Positions 42,485 to 54,838 are shown, counted from the first letter of the stretch. The stretch: DNA of 64,000 nt from Polaromonas sp. (GCF_010365105.1 NZ_JAAFGZ010000026.1:1-64000); one strand, 5' to 3'. Notes: a model not told the origin generated them from the letters alone. Numbers and translations: made by a program.

Positions 42485-43681
42485 TTAGATCACCTTGGCA
42501 ATCGATGCGCAAACATAGTCGATGTTCTTGCTGTTCAGCGCGGCCACGCACATACGGCCGGTGTCGGTGCCATAGACGCCAAACTCACTGCGCAGGCGCA
42601 CCATCTGGTCCTTGCTCAAGCCCGAATAGCTGAACATGCCGATCTGCTGGGTGATGAAGCTCATGTCTTCCTTCACGCCAGCGGCTTTCAGGCCATCGAC
42701 CAGCTTCTGGCGCATGGCCTTGATGCGCACGCGCATCTCGCCGAGTTCCTTTTCCCACAACGCACGCAGCTCGGGCGTGTTCAGCACCATGGCGACCACC
42801 GTGCCGCCATGAATCGGCGGGTTGCTGTAGTTGGTGCGGATGACGATCTTGAGCTGGCTCAGCACGCGGCCGGCTTCTTCCTTGCTCTCGCACACCACGC
42901 TCAGGCCGCCGACGCGTTCGCCGTACAGGCTGAAACTCTTGGAAAAAGAGGTGGAGACGAAAAAGTCCAGGCCGGCCGCAACAAACTTGCCGACAGCCGC
43001 GCCGTCTTCTTCAAGACCATAGCCAAAGCCCTGGTAGGCCATGTCCAGAAAGGCTACCAAGTTGTTGGCCTTGACGGCGGCAACGACTTGGTCCCACTGG
43101 GCGGCGGTGATGTCATAGCCAGTCGGGTTGTGGCAGCAGGCGTGCAGCACGACGACCGTGCCAGCAGGCGCAGCGTTCAGCGCGGCCAGCATGCCGTCGA
43201 AGTTGATGCCGCGCGTGGCTGCGTCGTAATACGGGTAGCTTTCGACCGTGAAGCCGGCGTTGGTGAACAGCGCGCGGTGGTTTTCCCAGCTTGGGTCGCT
43301 GATCAGGACTTTGGCGTCCGGGTTCAGGCGCTTCAAGAAGTCGGCACCGACTTTCAGGCCGCCCGTGCCGCCGATGCACTGCACCGTGGCCACGCGGCCC
43401 GAGGCAACAGGTTCGCTGTCGGCGCCAAACACCAGGCCCTTGACGGCCGAATCGTAGGCGGCAATGCCGTCAATCGGCAAATAGCCACGTGCCTTGGGCG
43501 CTTCCATCATCTGTTTTTCAGCAATCTGGACGCATTCGAGCAGCGGTAGCTTGCCGTTGTCGTCGTAATAGACGCCCACGCCGAGGTTGACCTTGGCGGG
43601 GTTGGTGTCGGCGCCAAATTGTTCGTTCAGGCCCAGGATCGGGTCGCGCGGGGCCATTTCGACGGCGGTAAACAAAGACAT
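42485..43681 (-). CDS. Aromatic/aspartate aminotransferase (TyrB-like)
   Basis: A 398-residue class-I PLP aminotransferase. N-terminal MAPRDPILGLNEQFGADTNPAKVNLGVGVYYDD, ACCHNPTGYDITAAQWDQV and the PLP lysine in STSFSKSFSLYGERVGGLS identify the AspC/TyrB group. It transfers the amino group between Asp/Glu or aromatic amino acids and 2-oxoglutarate. Aromatic versus aspartate preference cannot be settled from sequence alone. Confidence 0.93.
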   Translation of the reverse strand: MSLFTAVEMAPRDPILGLNEQFGADTNPAKVNLGVGVYYDDNGKLPLLECVQIAEKQMMEAPKARGYLPIDGIAAYDSAVKGLVFGADSEPVASGRVATVQCIGGTGGLKVGADFLKRLNPDAKVLISDPSWENHRALFTNAGFTVESYPYYDAATRGINFDGMLAALNAAPAGTVVVLHACCHNPTGYDITAAQWDQVVAAVKANNLVAFLDMAYQGFGYGLEEDGAAVGKFVAAGLDFFVSTSFSKSFSLYGERVGGLSVVCESKEEAGRVLSQLKIVIRTNYSNPPIHGGTVVAMVLNTPELRALWEKELGEMRVRIKAMRQKLVDGLKAAGVKEDMSFITQQIGMFSYSGLSKDQMVRLRSEFGVYGTDTGRMCVAALNSKNIDYVCASIAKVI

Positions 43682-43840
43682 GGAATATCCTTAGAAGTGA
43701 AAAATGTGCCTTGGGCAAGGCGGATGGCGCCGGGTGTTGTCCCGGCAAAAGGTCTGGTGGTCGAGCGGCAGGGATTGCAATTCCCGCCTTTGCCCGAATG
43801 TCATAGTGTGTTTAATTGCCCCGGATTTTAACGGGGCCTG

Positions 43841-45985
<2,145 letters not shown>

Positions 45986-46043
45986 TTGGGGTTATTGCCA
46001 TACGCAACGGAGCTTCAGCCTGCGAAAAATGACCTTGCGTGGT

Positions 46044-46068
46044 ATACTTGACGAAATTAGTCAAGAAC
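46044..46068 (+). promoter_or_regulatory. IscR type-1 binding site before iscR
   Basis: ATACTTGACGAAATTAGTCAAG is a 25-base palindromic block (CTTGAC-GAAATTA-GTCAAG) matching the pattern of [2Fe-2S]-IscR type-1 operators, about 130 bases upstream of iscR. The known family behaviour predicts repression of the isc operon when clusters are plentiful. Match judged by eye. Confidence 0.7.
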
Positions 46069-46195
46069 CTGACACCCATAAAAAAACTCCTGCAAGCGGC
46101 TTTGAAGCCAGTCGGGACATTGAGGGATAAGTTCCCTGAGAGTCACAAGCTTTCGGGGTCAAAACGACAGTCAAGCGCACTTTAAGGAGCTTGTT

Positions 46196-46732
46196 ATGCG
46201 TCTTACAACCAAAGGCCGTTTTGCGGTCACAGCGATGATCGATCTGGGATTACGCCAGAACAACGGTCCGGTCACGCTGGCAGCGATCAGCCAGCGCCAG
46301 CAGATTTCCCTGTCCTACCTGGAGCAGTTGTTCGGCAAGCTGCGTCGCCATGAACTGGTCGAATCCACCCGTGGCCCCGGCGGCGGTTACACGCTGGGCC
46401 GCAAGGCGTCCGAAATCACCGTTGCCGACATCATCGTGTCGGTGGACGAACCCATTGACGCCACCCAGTGTGGCGGCAAGGAAAATTGCCAGGACGATGG
46501 CACGCGGTGCATGACGCACGACCTGTGGTCCTCGTTGAACACCCGGATGGTCGAGTTTCTTGATTCGGTCAGTTTGCAAAAGCTGGTTGACGACCAACTT
46601 GCCAAGGGCGTCATGGTGGAAAGCACGCCGCAGGTCAAAAAGGCAGTCTTTGCCTCCCCCATTGTCAAGCCCGTCCGCGTGAATGCGCCCAACTCCGTGT
46701 TTGCACTCGGCAACGCTTTTTCCAAATCCTGA
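46196..46732 (+). CDS. iscR: Fe-S cluster regulator IscR
   Basis: A 178-residue Rrf2-family repressor. MRLTTKGRFAVTAMIDLGLR and the recognition helix QQISLSYLEQLFGKLRRHELV form the winged helix; cluster ligands C92, C98 and C105 (QCGGKENCQDDGTRCMTHDLW in two overlapping pieces) are in place. The tail beyond 140 is longer than in E. coli. It leads the isc operon. Confidence 0.97.
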   Translation: MRLTTKGRFAVTAMIDLGLRQNNGPVTLAAISQRQQISLSYLEQLFGKLRRHELVESTRGPGGGYTLGRKASEITVADIIVSVDEPIDATQCGGKENCQDDGTRCMTHDLWSSLNTRMVEFLDSVSLQKLVDDQLAKGVMVESTPQVKKAVFASPIVKPVRVNAPNSVFALGNAFSKS

Positions 46733-46807
46733 CCGGTTCGGAATACATCGCCGGAATGCCATCGTTTCATCAAGTCGCCAGCCCGTAAAAACAAGAGAGC
46801 CCGCCCT

Positions 46808-48025
46808 ATGGATACCCCACACTTCCCGATTTACATGGACTACAGCGCTACCAACCCTTGCGATCCACGGGTAGTGGACGCGATGATCCCGTGGTTGCGC
46901 GAGCATTTTGGCAATCCCGCGTCCCGCAGCCATGCCTGGGGCTGGGAGGCCGAAGCCGTGGTGGAGAAATCCCGCGAGCAGGTGGCAGCATTGATCGGTG
47001 CCGATCCGCGCGAGATTGTGTGGACCAGCGGCGCCACCGAATCCAACAACCTGGCGCTCAAGGGCGCGGCTCATTTCTACAAGTCCAAGGGCAAGCACCT
47101 CATCACGGTCAAGACCGAGCACAAGGCGGTGCTCGATACCTGCCGCGAATTGGAGCGTCAGGGCTTTGAAGTCACTTACCTGGATGTTCAGGCTGACGGT
47201 CTGCTGGACCTGGACGTGTTCAAGGCGGCAATCCGCCCGGACACCATCATTGTGAGCGTCATGTTCGTCAACAACGAAATCGGCGTGATCCAGGACATGG
47301 CCGCCATTGGTGCGATTTGCCGCGAAAAAGGCATTATTTTCCACTCGGATGCAGCGCAGGCCACTGGTCGCGTCGATATCGATCTGGCCAGCCTGCCGAT
47401 CGATCTGATGAGCCTGACCTCGCACAAGACCTACGGTCCCAAAGGCATTGGCGCGCTGTATGTGCGTCGCAAGCCGCGTGTGCGCCTTGAAGCGCAAATG
47501 CACGGCGGCGGACATGAGCGCGGCATGCGCTCAGGCACCTTGCCGACGCACCAGATCGCCGGCATGGGCGAGGCCTACCGCATTGCCAAGGCCGAAATGC
47601 ATGAAGAAAACAAACGCATCCGTGCATTGCATGAGCGCATGCTCAATGGCCTGAAGGATGTAGAGGAAGTGTTTCTCAACGGCCATGCCGAAAAGCGTGT
47701 GCCGCACAACCTGAACATGAGCTTCAATTTCGTCGAAGGCGAGTCGCTGATCATGGGCATCAAGGGTCTGGCGGTGTCGAGCGGTTCAGCCTGCACCTCG
47801 GCGAGCCTGGAGCCCAGCTACGTGCTGCGCGCCCTGGGCCGCAGCGACGAACTGGCGCACAGCAGCCTGCGCATGACGATTGGCCGCTGGACCACCGAAG
47901 AGGAAATCGACTACGCCGTTGCCACCATCAAGGAAAATGTGGCCAAGCTGCGCGACCTGTCGCCCCTTTGGGAAATGTTCAAGGATGGTGTTGACCTGTC
48001 CACCATCCAGTGGGCAGCCCATTAA
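46808..48025 (+). CDS. iscS: Cysteine desulfurase IscS
   Basis: Takes sulfur from cysteine as a persulfide for cluster assembly and thiolation. The 405-residue PLP enzyme begins [21 protein letters not shown]; the PLP lysine is in [19 protein letters not shown] and the sulfur-carrying Cys in [17 protein letters not shown]. Length and C-terminal IscU-docking [11 protein letters not shown] are typical. Confidence 0.97.
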   Translation: MDTPHFPIYMDYSATNPCDPRVVDAMIPWLREHFGNPASRSHAWGWEAEAVVEKSREQVAALIGADPREIVWTSGATESNNLALKGAAHFYKSKGKHLITVKTEHKAVLDTCRELERQGFEVTYLDVQADGLLDLDVFKAAIRPDTIIVSVMFVNNEIGVIQDMAAIGAICREKGIIFHSDAAQATGRVDIDLASLPIDLMSLTSHKTYGPKGIGALYVRRKPRVRLEAQMHGGGHERGMRSGTLPTHQIAGMGEAYRIAKAEMHEENKRIRALHERMLNGLKDVEEVFLNGHAEKRVPHNLNMSFNFVEGESLIMGIKGLAVSSGSACTSASLEPSYVLRALGRSDELAHSSLRMTIGRWTTEEEIDYAVATIKENVAKLRDLSPLWEMFKDGVDLSTIQWAAH

Positions 48026-48093
48026 TCAAACAGGCATCCCGATGGCGCTGAACCCGCCATTTGCCCGATAACCAGCATTCAAGGAGTACTTCA

Positions 48094-48498
48094 ATGGCTT
48101 ACAGTGAAAAAGTGGTGGACCACTACGAAAACCCCCGCAACGTCGGTTCTTTTGAAAAGGGCGACGAAACGGTAGGCACCGGCATGGTCGGCGCACCGGC
48201 TTGCGGCGACGTGATGAAACTGCAGATCAAGGTGAATCCGGTCACCGGCGTGATTGAGGATGCGCGCTTCAAAACCTACGGCTGCGGCTCGGCCATTGCC
48301 TCCAGTTCACTCGTGACGGAATGGGTCAAGGGCAAGACGCTGGACCAGGCGGCGAGCATCAAGAACAGTGCCATTGCCGAGGAACTGGCGTTGCCCCCTG
48401 TGAAGATTCATTGCTCCATCCTGGCAGAAGATGCCATCAAGGCAGCGGTCAACGATTACAAGCAAAAGCATCTGCCTGCCGTTGCAGCCGCGCTCTGA
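48094..48498 (+). CDS. iscU: Fe-S assembly scaffold IscU
   Basis: A 134-residue scaffold on which [2Fe-2S] clusters form. Ligand cysteines are C37 ([11 protein letters not shown]), C64 ([13 protein letters not shown]) and C107 ([10 protein letters not shown]). The LPPVK motif (100-104) recognised by the chaperone HscA is intact. The start is placed at ATG 48094 ([18 protein letters not shown]), preceded by AAGGAGT; the track ORF begins 11 codons earlier. Confidence 0.97.
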   Translation: MAYSEKVVDHYENPRNVGSFEKGDETVGTGMVGAPACGDVMKLQIKVNPVTGVIEDARFKTYGCGSAIASSSLVTEWVKGKTLDQAASIKNSAIAEELALPPVKIHCSILAEDAIKAAVNDYKQKHLPAVAAAL

Positions 48499-48527
48499 TC
48501 AACCCCTGTTTACTTCAAGCGATTGAT

Positions 48528-48851
48528 ATGTCCGTTACCCTTACCGACGCTGCCGCCCGCCACGTTACCCGCTACATGAGCAAGCGTGGCAGGGGTGTGG
48601 GCGTGCGCCTGGGCGTCAAGACCACCGGCTGTTCTGGACTGGCTTACAAGCTGGAATACGCCGATGAAATCGCACCCGAAGATGTCGTGTTTGAAGACAA
48701 TGGCGTCAAGGTGCTGGTGGATCCCAAAAGCATGGCCTACATTGATGGTACCCAGCTTGATTTTGTGCGCGAAGGCCTGAACGAAGGCTTCAAGTTCATC
48801 AACCCCAATGAGCGTGACCGCTGTGGGTGCGGTGAAAGTTTTCGCGTTTGA
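48528..48851 (+). CDS. iscA: Fe-S carrier protein IscA
   Basis: A 107-residue A-type carrier. Ligand cysteines C35 ([17 protein letters not shown]) and C99/C101 (RCGCGESF) are present. Start ATG 48528 ([17 protein letters not shown]); the longer track ORF from 48321 is a shadow of the iscU reading frame. Confidence 0.97.
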   Translation: MSVTLTDAAARHVTRYMSKRGRGVGVRLGVKTTGCSGLAYKLEYADEIAPEDVVFEDNGVKVLVDPKSMAYIDGTQLDFVREGLNEGFKFINPNERDRCGCGESFRV

Positions 48852-48945
48852 GTGGCAAACCGGCGATATCTTGCACGGCGCAGCATTGCGCATCGATTTT
48901 TTCCAATGCCGCCTTCACTGACCATGCTGGCGGCTTTTTCATTCC

Positions 48946-49464
48946 ATGAACCTTCAATCCAACGACTTCGAACTTTTCAGCGTTCCCATGCAGTTTGTCC
49001 AGGACCGGGCGCAACTTGACGCGCGCTGGAAAGAACTGCAGCGCGAAGCTCATCCTGACAAATTTGCAGCGCAGGGAGCGGCGGCGCAGCGTTTGGCCAT
49101 GCAGTGGTCTGTCCGGATCAATGAGGCGTACCAGCGGCTCAAGGACCCGCTCAAGCGCGCCAGTTATTTGTGCGAACTGCATGGCGCGCCGATCAATGCC
49201 GAGAACAACACCGCCATGCCAGCCGTCTTCCTGATGCAGCAAATGGAATGGCGCGAAGCGCTGGAAGAGGCCGAGGGGATCGAAGACCTGGATAAAATTG
49301 CCATTCAGGCAAGGAATGGCGGGCATAGACAGCTATTAAAAATAGAGCAGATGCTGGATCAGAAGAGAGATTTTTTCGAAGCTGCTCAACAGGTTAGAAG
49401 CCTCATGTTTATCGAACGCTTTACCCGTGAGGTCGATGAACGCATTGATCTGCTGGAACAATAA
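48946..49464 (+). CDS. hscB: Fe-S chaperone co-protein HscB
   Basis: A 172-residue J-domain co-chaperone that brings IscU to HscA. The J-domain has HPDKFAAQ near residue 36 and the following [21 protein letters not shown]. The C-terminal helical bundle includes [16 protein letters not shown] and ends [18 protein letters not shown]. An AT-rich palindrome identical in form to the dispersed repeat (49332-49348) codes for QLLKIE inside the second helix. Total length is normal for the family, so no net insertion is evident. Confidence 0.95.
   Translation: MNLQSNDFELFSVPMQFVQDRAQLDARWKELQREAHPDKFAAQGAAAQRLAMQWSVRINEAYQRLKDPLKRASYLCELHGAPINAENNTAMPAVFLMQQMEWREALEEAEGIEDLDKIAIQARNGGHRQLLKIEQMLDQKRDFFEAAQQVRSLMFIERFTREVDERIDLLEQ
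49332..49348. repeat. Repeat-like palindrome, copy 12 (inside hscB)
   Basis: GCTATTAAAAATAGAGC preceded by GGCATAGACA, which mirrors the reversed copies at 28740 and 41596 (ACAGCTATT). It lies within codons of hscB. Chance similarity cannot be excluded. Confidence 0.45.
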
Positions 49465-49496
49465 GCTATTTAAGAAACTCAGTAAAGAACAGCGCC

Positions 49497-51359
49497 ATGG
49501 CACTTTTGCAATTATCCGAACCTGGCCAGACGCCAGACCCGCACCAGCGGCGCATCGCCATCGGCATTGACCTCGGCACCACCCATTCACTGGTGGCCAG
49601 CGTGCGAAATGGGCTGTCAGAATGCCTGCCCGATGACCAGGGTCAGGTGTTGCTGCCAAGTGTCGTGCGTTACCTCGAGGACGGGCGGACGCAGATCGGT
49701 TTTGATGCCCTCACGGCCCAGGTTGACGATCCGTGCAACACAATTTCTTCTGTCAAGCGGCTGATGGGGCGGGGTATCGACGACATTGGCAAACGCGAGC
49801 AAATGCCTTATCGCTTCATCGACAAGCCGGGCATGGTCACGCTGCAAACCGCAGCCGGTGAAAAAAGTCCGGTGCAAGTCAGTGCCGAAATTCTGGCGTC
49901 GCTGCGACAGCGCGCCGAAGACACTTTTGACGATGATATCTATGGGGTCGTGATCACCGTGCCCGCCTATTTTGATGATGCCCAGCGCCAGGCAACCAAA
50001 GATGCGGCGCAACTGGCCCGATTGAATGTACTGCGCCTGATCAACGAACCCACTGCCGCGGCCATTGCCTATGGGCTGGACAATGCCAGCGAAGGCGTGT
50101 ATGCGGTTTATGACCTCGGGGGCGGAACGTTTGATATTTCCATCCTGCGCTTGTCTCAAGGGGTGTTTGAAGTGGTCTCGACAGGCGGAGATTCTGCCCT
50201 TGGCGGCGATGATTACGATCGTGCACTGGTTGAATGGACGCTGACCAAGGGCGGGGTGACCGTGGATACGCTGAGCGCATCAGACAAGGCTGTACTGCAA
50301 AAAACTGCTCGAGCCTGCAAAGAGGCGCTGTCCAAAGCGCCATCAGTGCCATTTTCCGTACGCCTGTCGAAGGCATCGATCAATTTTGAAATAAATGCAG
50401 CAGATTTTGAAGCTGTTTCAGCGCATCTTACCCAGCGTACCCTGAATGCCGCGCGCAAAGCCTTGCGCGACGCTGGCCTGAAGCGTGAAGAAATTGATGG
50501 CGTGGTCATGGTGGGCGGCTCCACCCGCATGCCGCAGGTGCGCAAGGCCGTCGCAACTTTTTTCGGACGTGAACCGCTGGTCGATCTCAACCCCGACGAA
50601 GTGGTGGCACTCGGGGCGGCCATTTCTGCCAATCAACTGGCGGGGAACAACACGGGTGATGACCTCTTGTTGCTCGATGTGATTCCCCTCTCACTGGGCG
50701 TCGAAACCATGGGCGGCTTGGTCGAGCGCATCGTTCCGCGCAACCAGACCATCCCCACGGCCATGGCACAGGATTTCACCACTTACCAGGATGGACAGAC
50801 TGCCCTGGCGCTGCATGTGGTGCAGGGTGAGCGCGACCTGGTGGCTGATTGCCGCAGCCTGGCGCGTTTTGAATTGCGCGGCATATCTCCGATGGTCGCT
50901 GGCGCTGCACGCATTCGTGTGACGTTCACGGTGGATGCCGATGGCCTGCTCAGCGTCAATGCCCGTGAGCAGATCAGCGGTGTCGAAGCACAAATCGACG
51001 TCAAGCCCTCCTATGGTTTGTCGGACGATGAAATCGCCCGCATGCTCCAGGATAGCTTTGCCACCGCCCAGCAAGACATGCGTTCGCGTGCGTTGGTGGA
51101 GGCGCAGGTGGATGCGGATCGTATGATCCTGGCGATTCAAAGTGCGCTGGAAGCTGATGCGGACCTGCTCAGTTCAAGCGAACGTGTGCAGACTGACCAC
51201 CTGATGGCTACGCTCGCCGATGCCCGTATTAACGGCGATGCCGTTTCCATCGAGGCAGCAACGCAGGCGCTTGCCAAAGGCACCGAAGCTTTTGCAGCCC
51301 AGCGCATGAATCGGGGCATTCAGAAAGCACTGGCCGGAAAGAACATCGAGTCGGTCTGA
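49497..51359 (+). CDS. hscA: Hsp70-class Fe-S chaperone HscA
   Basis: A 620-residue specialised Hsp70 that with HscB releases clusters from IscU. The ATPase starts [17 protein letters not shown]; further motifs are [36 protein letters not shown] and [17 protein letters not shown]. The substrate-binding half follows from about residue 390. It follows hscB by 32 bases. Confidence 0.97.
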   Translation: MALLQLSEPGQTPDPHQRRIAIGIDLGTTHSLVASVRNGLSECLPDDQGQVLLPSVVRYLEDGRTQIGFDALTAQVDDPCNTISSVKRLMGRGIDDIGKREQMPYRFIDKPGMVTLQTAAGEKSPVQVSAEILASLRQRAEDTFDDDIYGVVITVPAYFDDAQRQATKDAAQLARLNVLRLINEPTAAAIAYGLDNASEGVYAVYDLGGGTFDISILRLSQGVFEVVSTGGDSALGGDDYDRALVEWTLTKGGVTVDTLSASDKAVLQKTARACKEALSKAPSVPFSVRLSKASINFEINAADFEAVSAHLTQRTLNAARKALRDAGLKREEIDGVVMVGGSTRMPQVRKAVATFFGREPLVDLNPDEVVALGAAISANQLAGNNTGDDLLLLDVIPLSLGVETMGGLVERIVPRNQTIPTAMAQDFTTYQDGQTALALHVVQGERDLVADCRSLARFELRGISPMVAGAARIRVTFTVDADGLLSVNAREQISGVEAQIDVKPSYGLSDDEIARMLQDSFATAQQDMRSRALVEAQVDADRMILAIQSALEADADLLSSSERVQTDHLMATLADARINGDAVSIEAATQALAKGTEAFAAQRMNRGIQKALAGKNIESV

Positions 51360-51406
51360 CCACCTTGCCGCACTCTTCGCACTCTTATTACCCACAGATC
51401 GACACC

Positions 51407-51745
51407 ATGCCCATCATCAAGATTCTTCCCCATCCCGAATATTGTCCACAAGGCGCCGAAATATCGGCGCCAGCAGGTACTTCCATCTGTGAAGCGTTGC
51501 TCGACAACAAGATCAACATCGAGCATGCCTGTGACTTGAGCTGCGCATGCACGACCTGCCATGTCATCGTGCGCGAGGGATTCAGGTCGCTCAACGAGAT
51601 TGATGAAAGCGAGGAAGACCTGCTGGACCGGGCCTGGGGCCTGGAACCTAACTCACGCCTGAGTTGCCAGGCCTTTCTGGCACAAGCGGATGTCACTGTT
51701 GAAATCCCCAAGTATTCAATCAATCATGCCAAGGAAAATCATTAA
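51407..51745 (+). CDS. fdx: [2Fe-2S] ferredoxin of the isc operon
   Basis: A 112-residue adrenodoxin-type ferredoxin that supplies electrons for cluster assembly. Ligands C42, C48 and C51 lie in ACDLSCACTTCHVIV, the fourth in LSCQAF near residue 88; C46 is the usual additional Cys. Start at ATG 51407 (MPIIKILPHPEY); the track start adds 14 unlikely residues. iscX, which often follows, is absent; dnaQ comes next. Confidence 0.96.
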   Translation: MPIIKILPHPEYCPQGAEISAPAGTSICEALLDNKINIEHACDLSCACTTCHVIVREGFRSLNEIDESEEDLLDRAWGLEPNSRLSCQAFLAQADVTVEIPKYSINHAKENH

Positions 51746-51771
51746 ATGCGTTCAAGCCGAGAATTCTGACC

Positions 51772-52494
51772 ATGCGCCAAATTGTTCTGGATACTGAAAC
51801 CACGGGCCTTTCTGCCGAAAACGGTGACCGTGTCATTGAAATCGGCTGCGTGGAACTTGTCGCGCGCAAGTTAACCGGCAGCAACAAGCATTTCTATCTC
51901 AATCCCGGGCGCGACAGCCACGAAGATGCATTGAAGGTTCACGGCATCAGCAATGAATTCCTGAAAGACAAGCCCAGGTTCGCAGCCGTGGCGGACGAGT
52001 TGCTTGACTACCTGCAAGGCGCCGAGGTGATCATTCACAACGCGCCTTTCGATGTCAGTTTTCTGAACAAGGAACTCGAACTGATCGGCAGGGAACCCCT
52101 CATGCATTGGGTGGCCAAGGTCACCGACAGCCTGATGATGGCGAAGGAGATGTTCCCGGGCAAGCGAAATTCGCTCAATGCCCTGTGTGACCGCCTTGAG
52201 GTCGACAATTCCGGTCGTACCCTGCATGGCGCATTGCTGGACGCTGAGTTGCTAGCGGATGTGTACATCAACCTTACCCGCGGTCAGAACAGCCTGATGA
52301 TGGATATCGGCAGCCCGGTACAGTCAGACAATGACGAACTCATGATCGACCTGCGCATTTTTGACCTTCCAGTGGTACTGCCTAGTCATCATGAGATGCA
52401 AGCACATGAAAAAGTCCTGGCAATGCTCGACAAGGCAAGCCGCGGAAAAACAATTTGGCGTTTGGAAAACTCGGGAGTTACAAATAATGCTTGA
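51772..52494 (+). CDS. dnaQ: DNA polymerase III epsilon subunit DnaQ
   Basis: The 3'-5' proofreading exonuclease. The 240-residue protein has ExoI IVLDTETTGLSAENGDRVIEIG (D7, E9), ExoII HNAPFDVSFLNKEL and ExoIII LHGALLDAELLADVYI, the DEDDh catalytic set. The C-terminal tail that binds the polymerase alpha subunit is present. It lies 26 bases after fdx and just before tRNA-Val. Confidence 0.96.
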   Translation: MRQIVLDTETTGLSAENGDRVIEIGCVELVARKLTGSNKHFYLNPGRDSHEDALKVHGISNEFLKDKPRFAAVADELLDYLQGAEVIIHNAPFDVSFLNKELELIGREPLMHWVAKVTDSLMMAKEMFPGKRNSLNALCDRLEVDNSGRTLHGALLDAELLADVYINLTRGQNSLMMDIGSPVQSDNDELMIDLRIFDLPVVLPSHHEMQAHEKVLAMLDKASRGKTIWRLENSGVTNNA

Positions 52495-52525
52495 AAAGCA
52501 GCATATAATCGAAAGCTGACCAACA

Positions 52526-52600
52526 GGGCGGTTAGCTCAGGGGTAGAGCACTGCATTCACACTGCAGGGGTCGCAAGTTCGAAACTTGCACCGCCCACCA
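52526..52600 (+). tRNA. tRNA-Val (CAC anticodon)
   Basis: A full cloverleaf: acceptor GGGCGGT/ACCGCCC, D-arm GCTCAGGGGTAGAGC, anticodon stem CTGCA/TGCAG around TTCACAC, T-arm GCAAGTTCGAAACTTGC and an encoded CCA. The anticodon loop reads CAC at positions 34-36, hence valine (GTG codons). Confidence 0.95.
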
Positions 52601-52608
52601 ATGAAATC

Positions 52609-52642
52609 AAGGACTTACGCATCTCGCTAAGTCCTTTTTTTA
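52609..52642 (+). terminator. Terminator after tRNA-Val
   Basis: A 9-bp stem AAGGACTTA/TAAGTCCTT with a 10-base loop, running straight into TTTTTT. It lies 9 bases after the tRNA. Confidence 0.88.
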
Positions 52643-52895
52643 TTGACAACGTTCAAAGCTCCTGATTCCATTTTCAAATCAATCCGCGATGAGGTGTGAA
52701 GCCGGAGAACAGCCTGCAGCACGGCAAGGCCAAGTAACGACATATCGGATTAATTTGAAAACAGAATAATTTGAAGAATCCATCTCGCCAAAAAATCTGT
52801 TATCTGTTTCCCCGGCTTACAGGGTATACATTTTTCCGGCGTTGCGCATGGATTCAGCAAAGTGGCGGCTACTCGACTTCACCAGTTAAAAAAGT
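52643..52895. other. Unassigned intergenic DNA between tRNA-Val and PhoH
   Basis: Within the 357-base gene-free stretch between the tRNA terminator and PhoH (52643-52999), this part is AT-richer than the flanks. I see a degenerate pair of ATTAATTTGAAAACAGAATAATTTGAAGAAT-type direct repeats near 52750 and no gene. Confidence 0.5.
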
Positions 52896-52927
52896 AAAAA
52901 GCCAGGTCAACTGACCTGGCTTTTTAC
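52896..52927. terminator. Bidirectional terminator, PhoH side
   Basis: The stem AAAAAGCCAGGTC/GACCTGGCTTTTT (loop AACT) has A and T runs on both flanks, so it works in either direction. It is about 75 bases after the minus-strand PhoH stop. Confidence 0.85.
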
Positions 52928-52999
52928 TGGATTCATGCCATGGCCGTCTTGGTTTTTGTCCTGCGACCAGCCAACCGCACGAAATCCGGACAAGTGCCT

Positions 53000-54685
53000 T
53001 TAAAGCACTTCGCTGGCAAAATCCGCCAGTCGCGAACGTTCTCCACGCGCCAGTGTGATGTGGCCGCCATGCGGCCAGCCCTTGAAGCGGTCAACAGCAA
53101 ACGTCATGCCCGACGATCCTTCTGTCAGATACGGCGTGTCGATCTGCGCCAGATTGCCCATGCAGACGATCTTGGTGCCAGGCCCGGCACGGGTGATGAG
53201 GGTTTTCATCTGCTTGGGTGTCAGGTTCTGCGCTTCATCAATGATGACGTACTTGTTCATAAAGGTCCGGCCGCGCATGAAGTTCATGCTCTTGACCTTG
53301 ATTCGTGAACGGATCAGTTCATTGGTCGCAGCGCGGCCCCATTCGCCCGCTCCGCCGTCGGTTTTGCCCAGAACTTCCAGGTTGTCATCGAGCGCGCCCA
53401 TCCACGGTCCCATTTTTTCTTCCTCGGTACCGGGAAGAAAGCCGATGTCTTCGCCAACCGACACCGTGGCACGGGTCATGATGATTTCGGTGTAACGCCG
53501 GTCATCGAGCACCTGTGTCAGCCCGCTGGCCAGAGCCATGAGCGTCTTGCCGGTGCCTGCCGTACCGGCAAGGGTGACAAAGTCCACTTCTGGATCCATC
53601 AGCAGGTTCATGGCGAAATTTTGTTCGCGGTTGCGCATCGTGACGCCCCAGACCGAATTCTTCAGGTGGGTGAAATCCTTCAGGGTTTTCAGGACAGCTG
53701 TTTTCCCCTGGATTTCCGTGACACGCGCATACAGCGATGGTTCGCCGGGAGACTCGAAAAACACGAACTGGTTGATCAGCAGGCTCGGCACGATCGGGCC
53801 GGTGATCCGGTAGAACGTGTGGATGCCTTGCTGCCAGCTTTCAATGGTCTTGCTCTGGCGCGTCCAGAAGTCGGGCGGCAGGGCCAGCGAGCCTGCATAC
53901 AGCAGGTCGCCATCTTCAAGAACCTTGTCATTCTGGTAGTCGTCGGTATTGAGTCCCAAAGCACGCGCCTTGACGCGCATGTTGATGTCCTTGGAGACCA
54001 GCACGACCTCGCGCGGTGCATATTCCTTGCGCAGGGCTTCAACCACGCCAAGGATCTGGTTGTCGGCCTTGCCCTGCGGCAGGCTCATGGGCAAGGTGTA
54101 GTCCAACACCTTGGTCTGAAAAAACAGGCAGCCACTGGCTTCAGGGTGCCCGGTGGTGTTCAGCTTCAGGCCCTTGCCGATGTCGGCACCGTTTGCTCCG
54201 GCGAGTCCGTCGAGCGTACGACTCGTCTGGCGCGCATTGCGGGCCACTTCCGTCATGCCTTTCTTGTGGCCGTCGAGTTCTTCCAGCACGATCATCGGCA
54301 GGAAAATATCGTGTTCTTCGAAACGGAACAGGCACATCGGGTCGTGCATCAGGACATTGGTATCGAGCACGAAGAGCTTGGGCTGGCTGGACGGTCGGGT
54401 CTTTTTCGGCCTGAAGGCGGGCTGGGCACGCGGCACGCTCTCTTTTTGAGAGCTGATGGCCCGCGTATCTACTGCGGGAATAGCCTTTTTCTCTGCATAA
54501 ATGATCGGCTGCTCACGTTCTGTGACAGCACGTCTTTCCAGCAGTCCAACGGCAACAGGCTGGATGGCCGATTCAACGGGTTTGGAGGATTTGCGCGGTG
54601 CCTTTGCGGACGCGCGTACCGGCGCATCAAGCACGTCTGGTGAAAGCAGGGCAGCACGTTTGGTCGGGGCGGGAGGCAGGGGCAT
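53000..54685 (-). CDS. PhoH-family protein with PIN domain (YlaK-type)
   Basis: About 561 residues. After a low-complexity N-terminal 110 residues, a PIN-like nuclease domain begins KLFVLDTNVLMHDPMCLFRF and LPMIVLEELDGHKKG; the C-terminal PhoH ATPase has LAGTAGTGKTLMALASG (Walker A) and KYVIIDEAQNLTPKQM (Walker B). The combination suggests an RNA-linked ATPase/nuclease. ATG 54685 is preceded at 11 bases by GGAAAGAG and is preferred over 54706, which lacks one. Confidence 0.9.
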   Translation of the reverse strand: MPLPPAPTKRAALLSPDVLDAPVRASAKAPRKSSKPVESAIQPVAVGLLERRAVTEREQPIIYAEKKAIPAVDTRAISSQKESVPRAQPAFRPKKTRPSSQPKLFVLDTNVLMHDPMCLFRFEEHDIFLPMIVLEELDGHKKGMTEVARNARQTSRTLDGLAGANGADIGKGLKLNTTGHPEASGCLFFQTKVLDYTLPMSLPQGKADNQILGVVEALRKEYAPREVVLVSKDINMRVKARALGLNTDDYQNDKVLEDGDLLYAGSLALPPDFWTRQSKTIESWQQGIHTFYRITGPIVPSLLINQFVFFESPGEPSLYARVTEIQGKTAVLKTLKDFTHLKNSVWGVTMRNREQNFAMNLLMDPEVDFVTLAGTAGTGKTLMALASGLTQVLDDRRYTEIIMTRATVSVGEDIGFLPGTEEEKMGPWMGALDDNLEVLGKTDGGAGEWGRAATNELIRSRIKVKSMNFMRGRTFMNKYVIIDEAQNLTPKQMKTLITRAGPGTKIVCMGNLAQIDTPYLTEGSSGMTFAVDRFKGWPHGGHITLARGERSRLADFASEVL

Positions 54686-54720
54686 GGTGCTTAGAACTCT
54701 TTCCATGAAGTTTCAGAAAT

Positions 54721-54757
54721 AAAAAAAGCCGCCTCAGGGCCGGGGCGGCTTTTTTTG
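54721..54757 (-). terminator. Terminator between PhoH and Bcp genes
   Basis: Stem AAAGCCGCC/GGCGGCTTT with a short loop TCAGGGCCGG; A-run on one flank and T-run on the other, so usable from both strands. On the minus strand it lies 82 bases past the bcp stop. Confidence 0.86.
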
Positions 54758-54838
54758 AACGCTGTCGCTGGGGTCAATTGCATGAACTCATTATGCACAA
54801 CTCAAATGACCGCCCTTGCGACAGGCGTGAAGCAGGTT

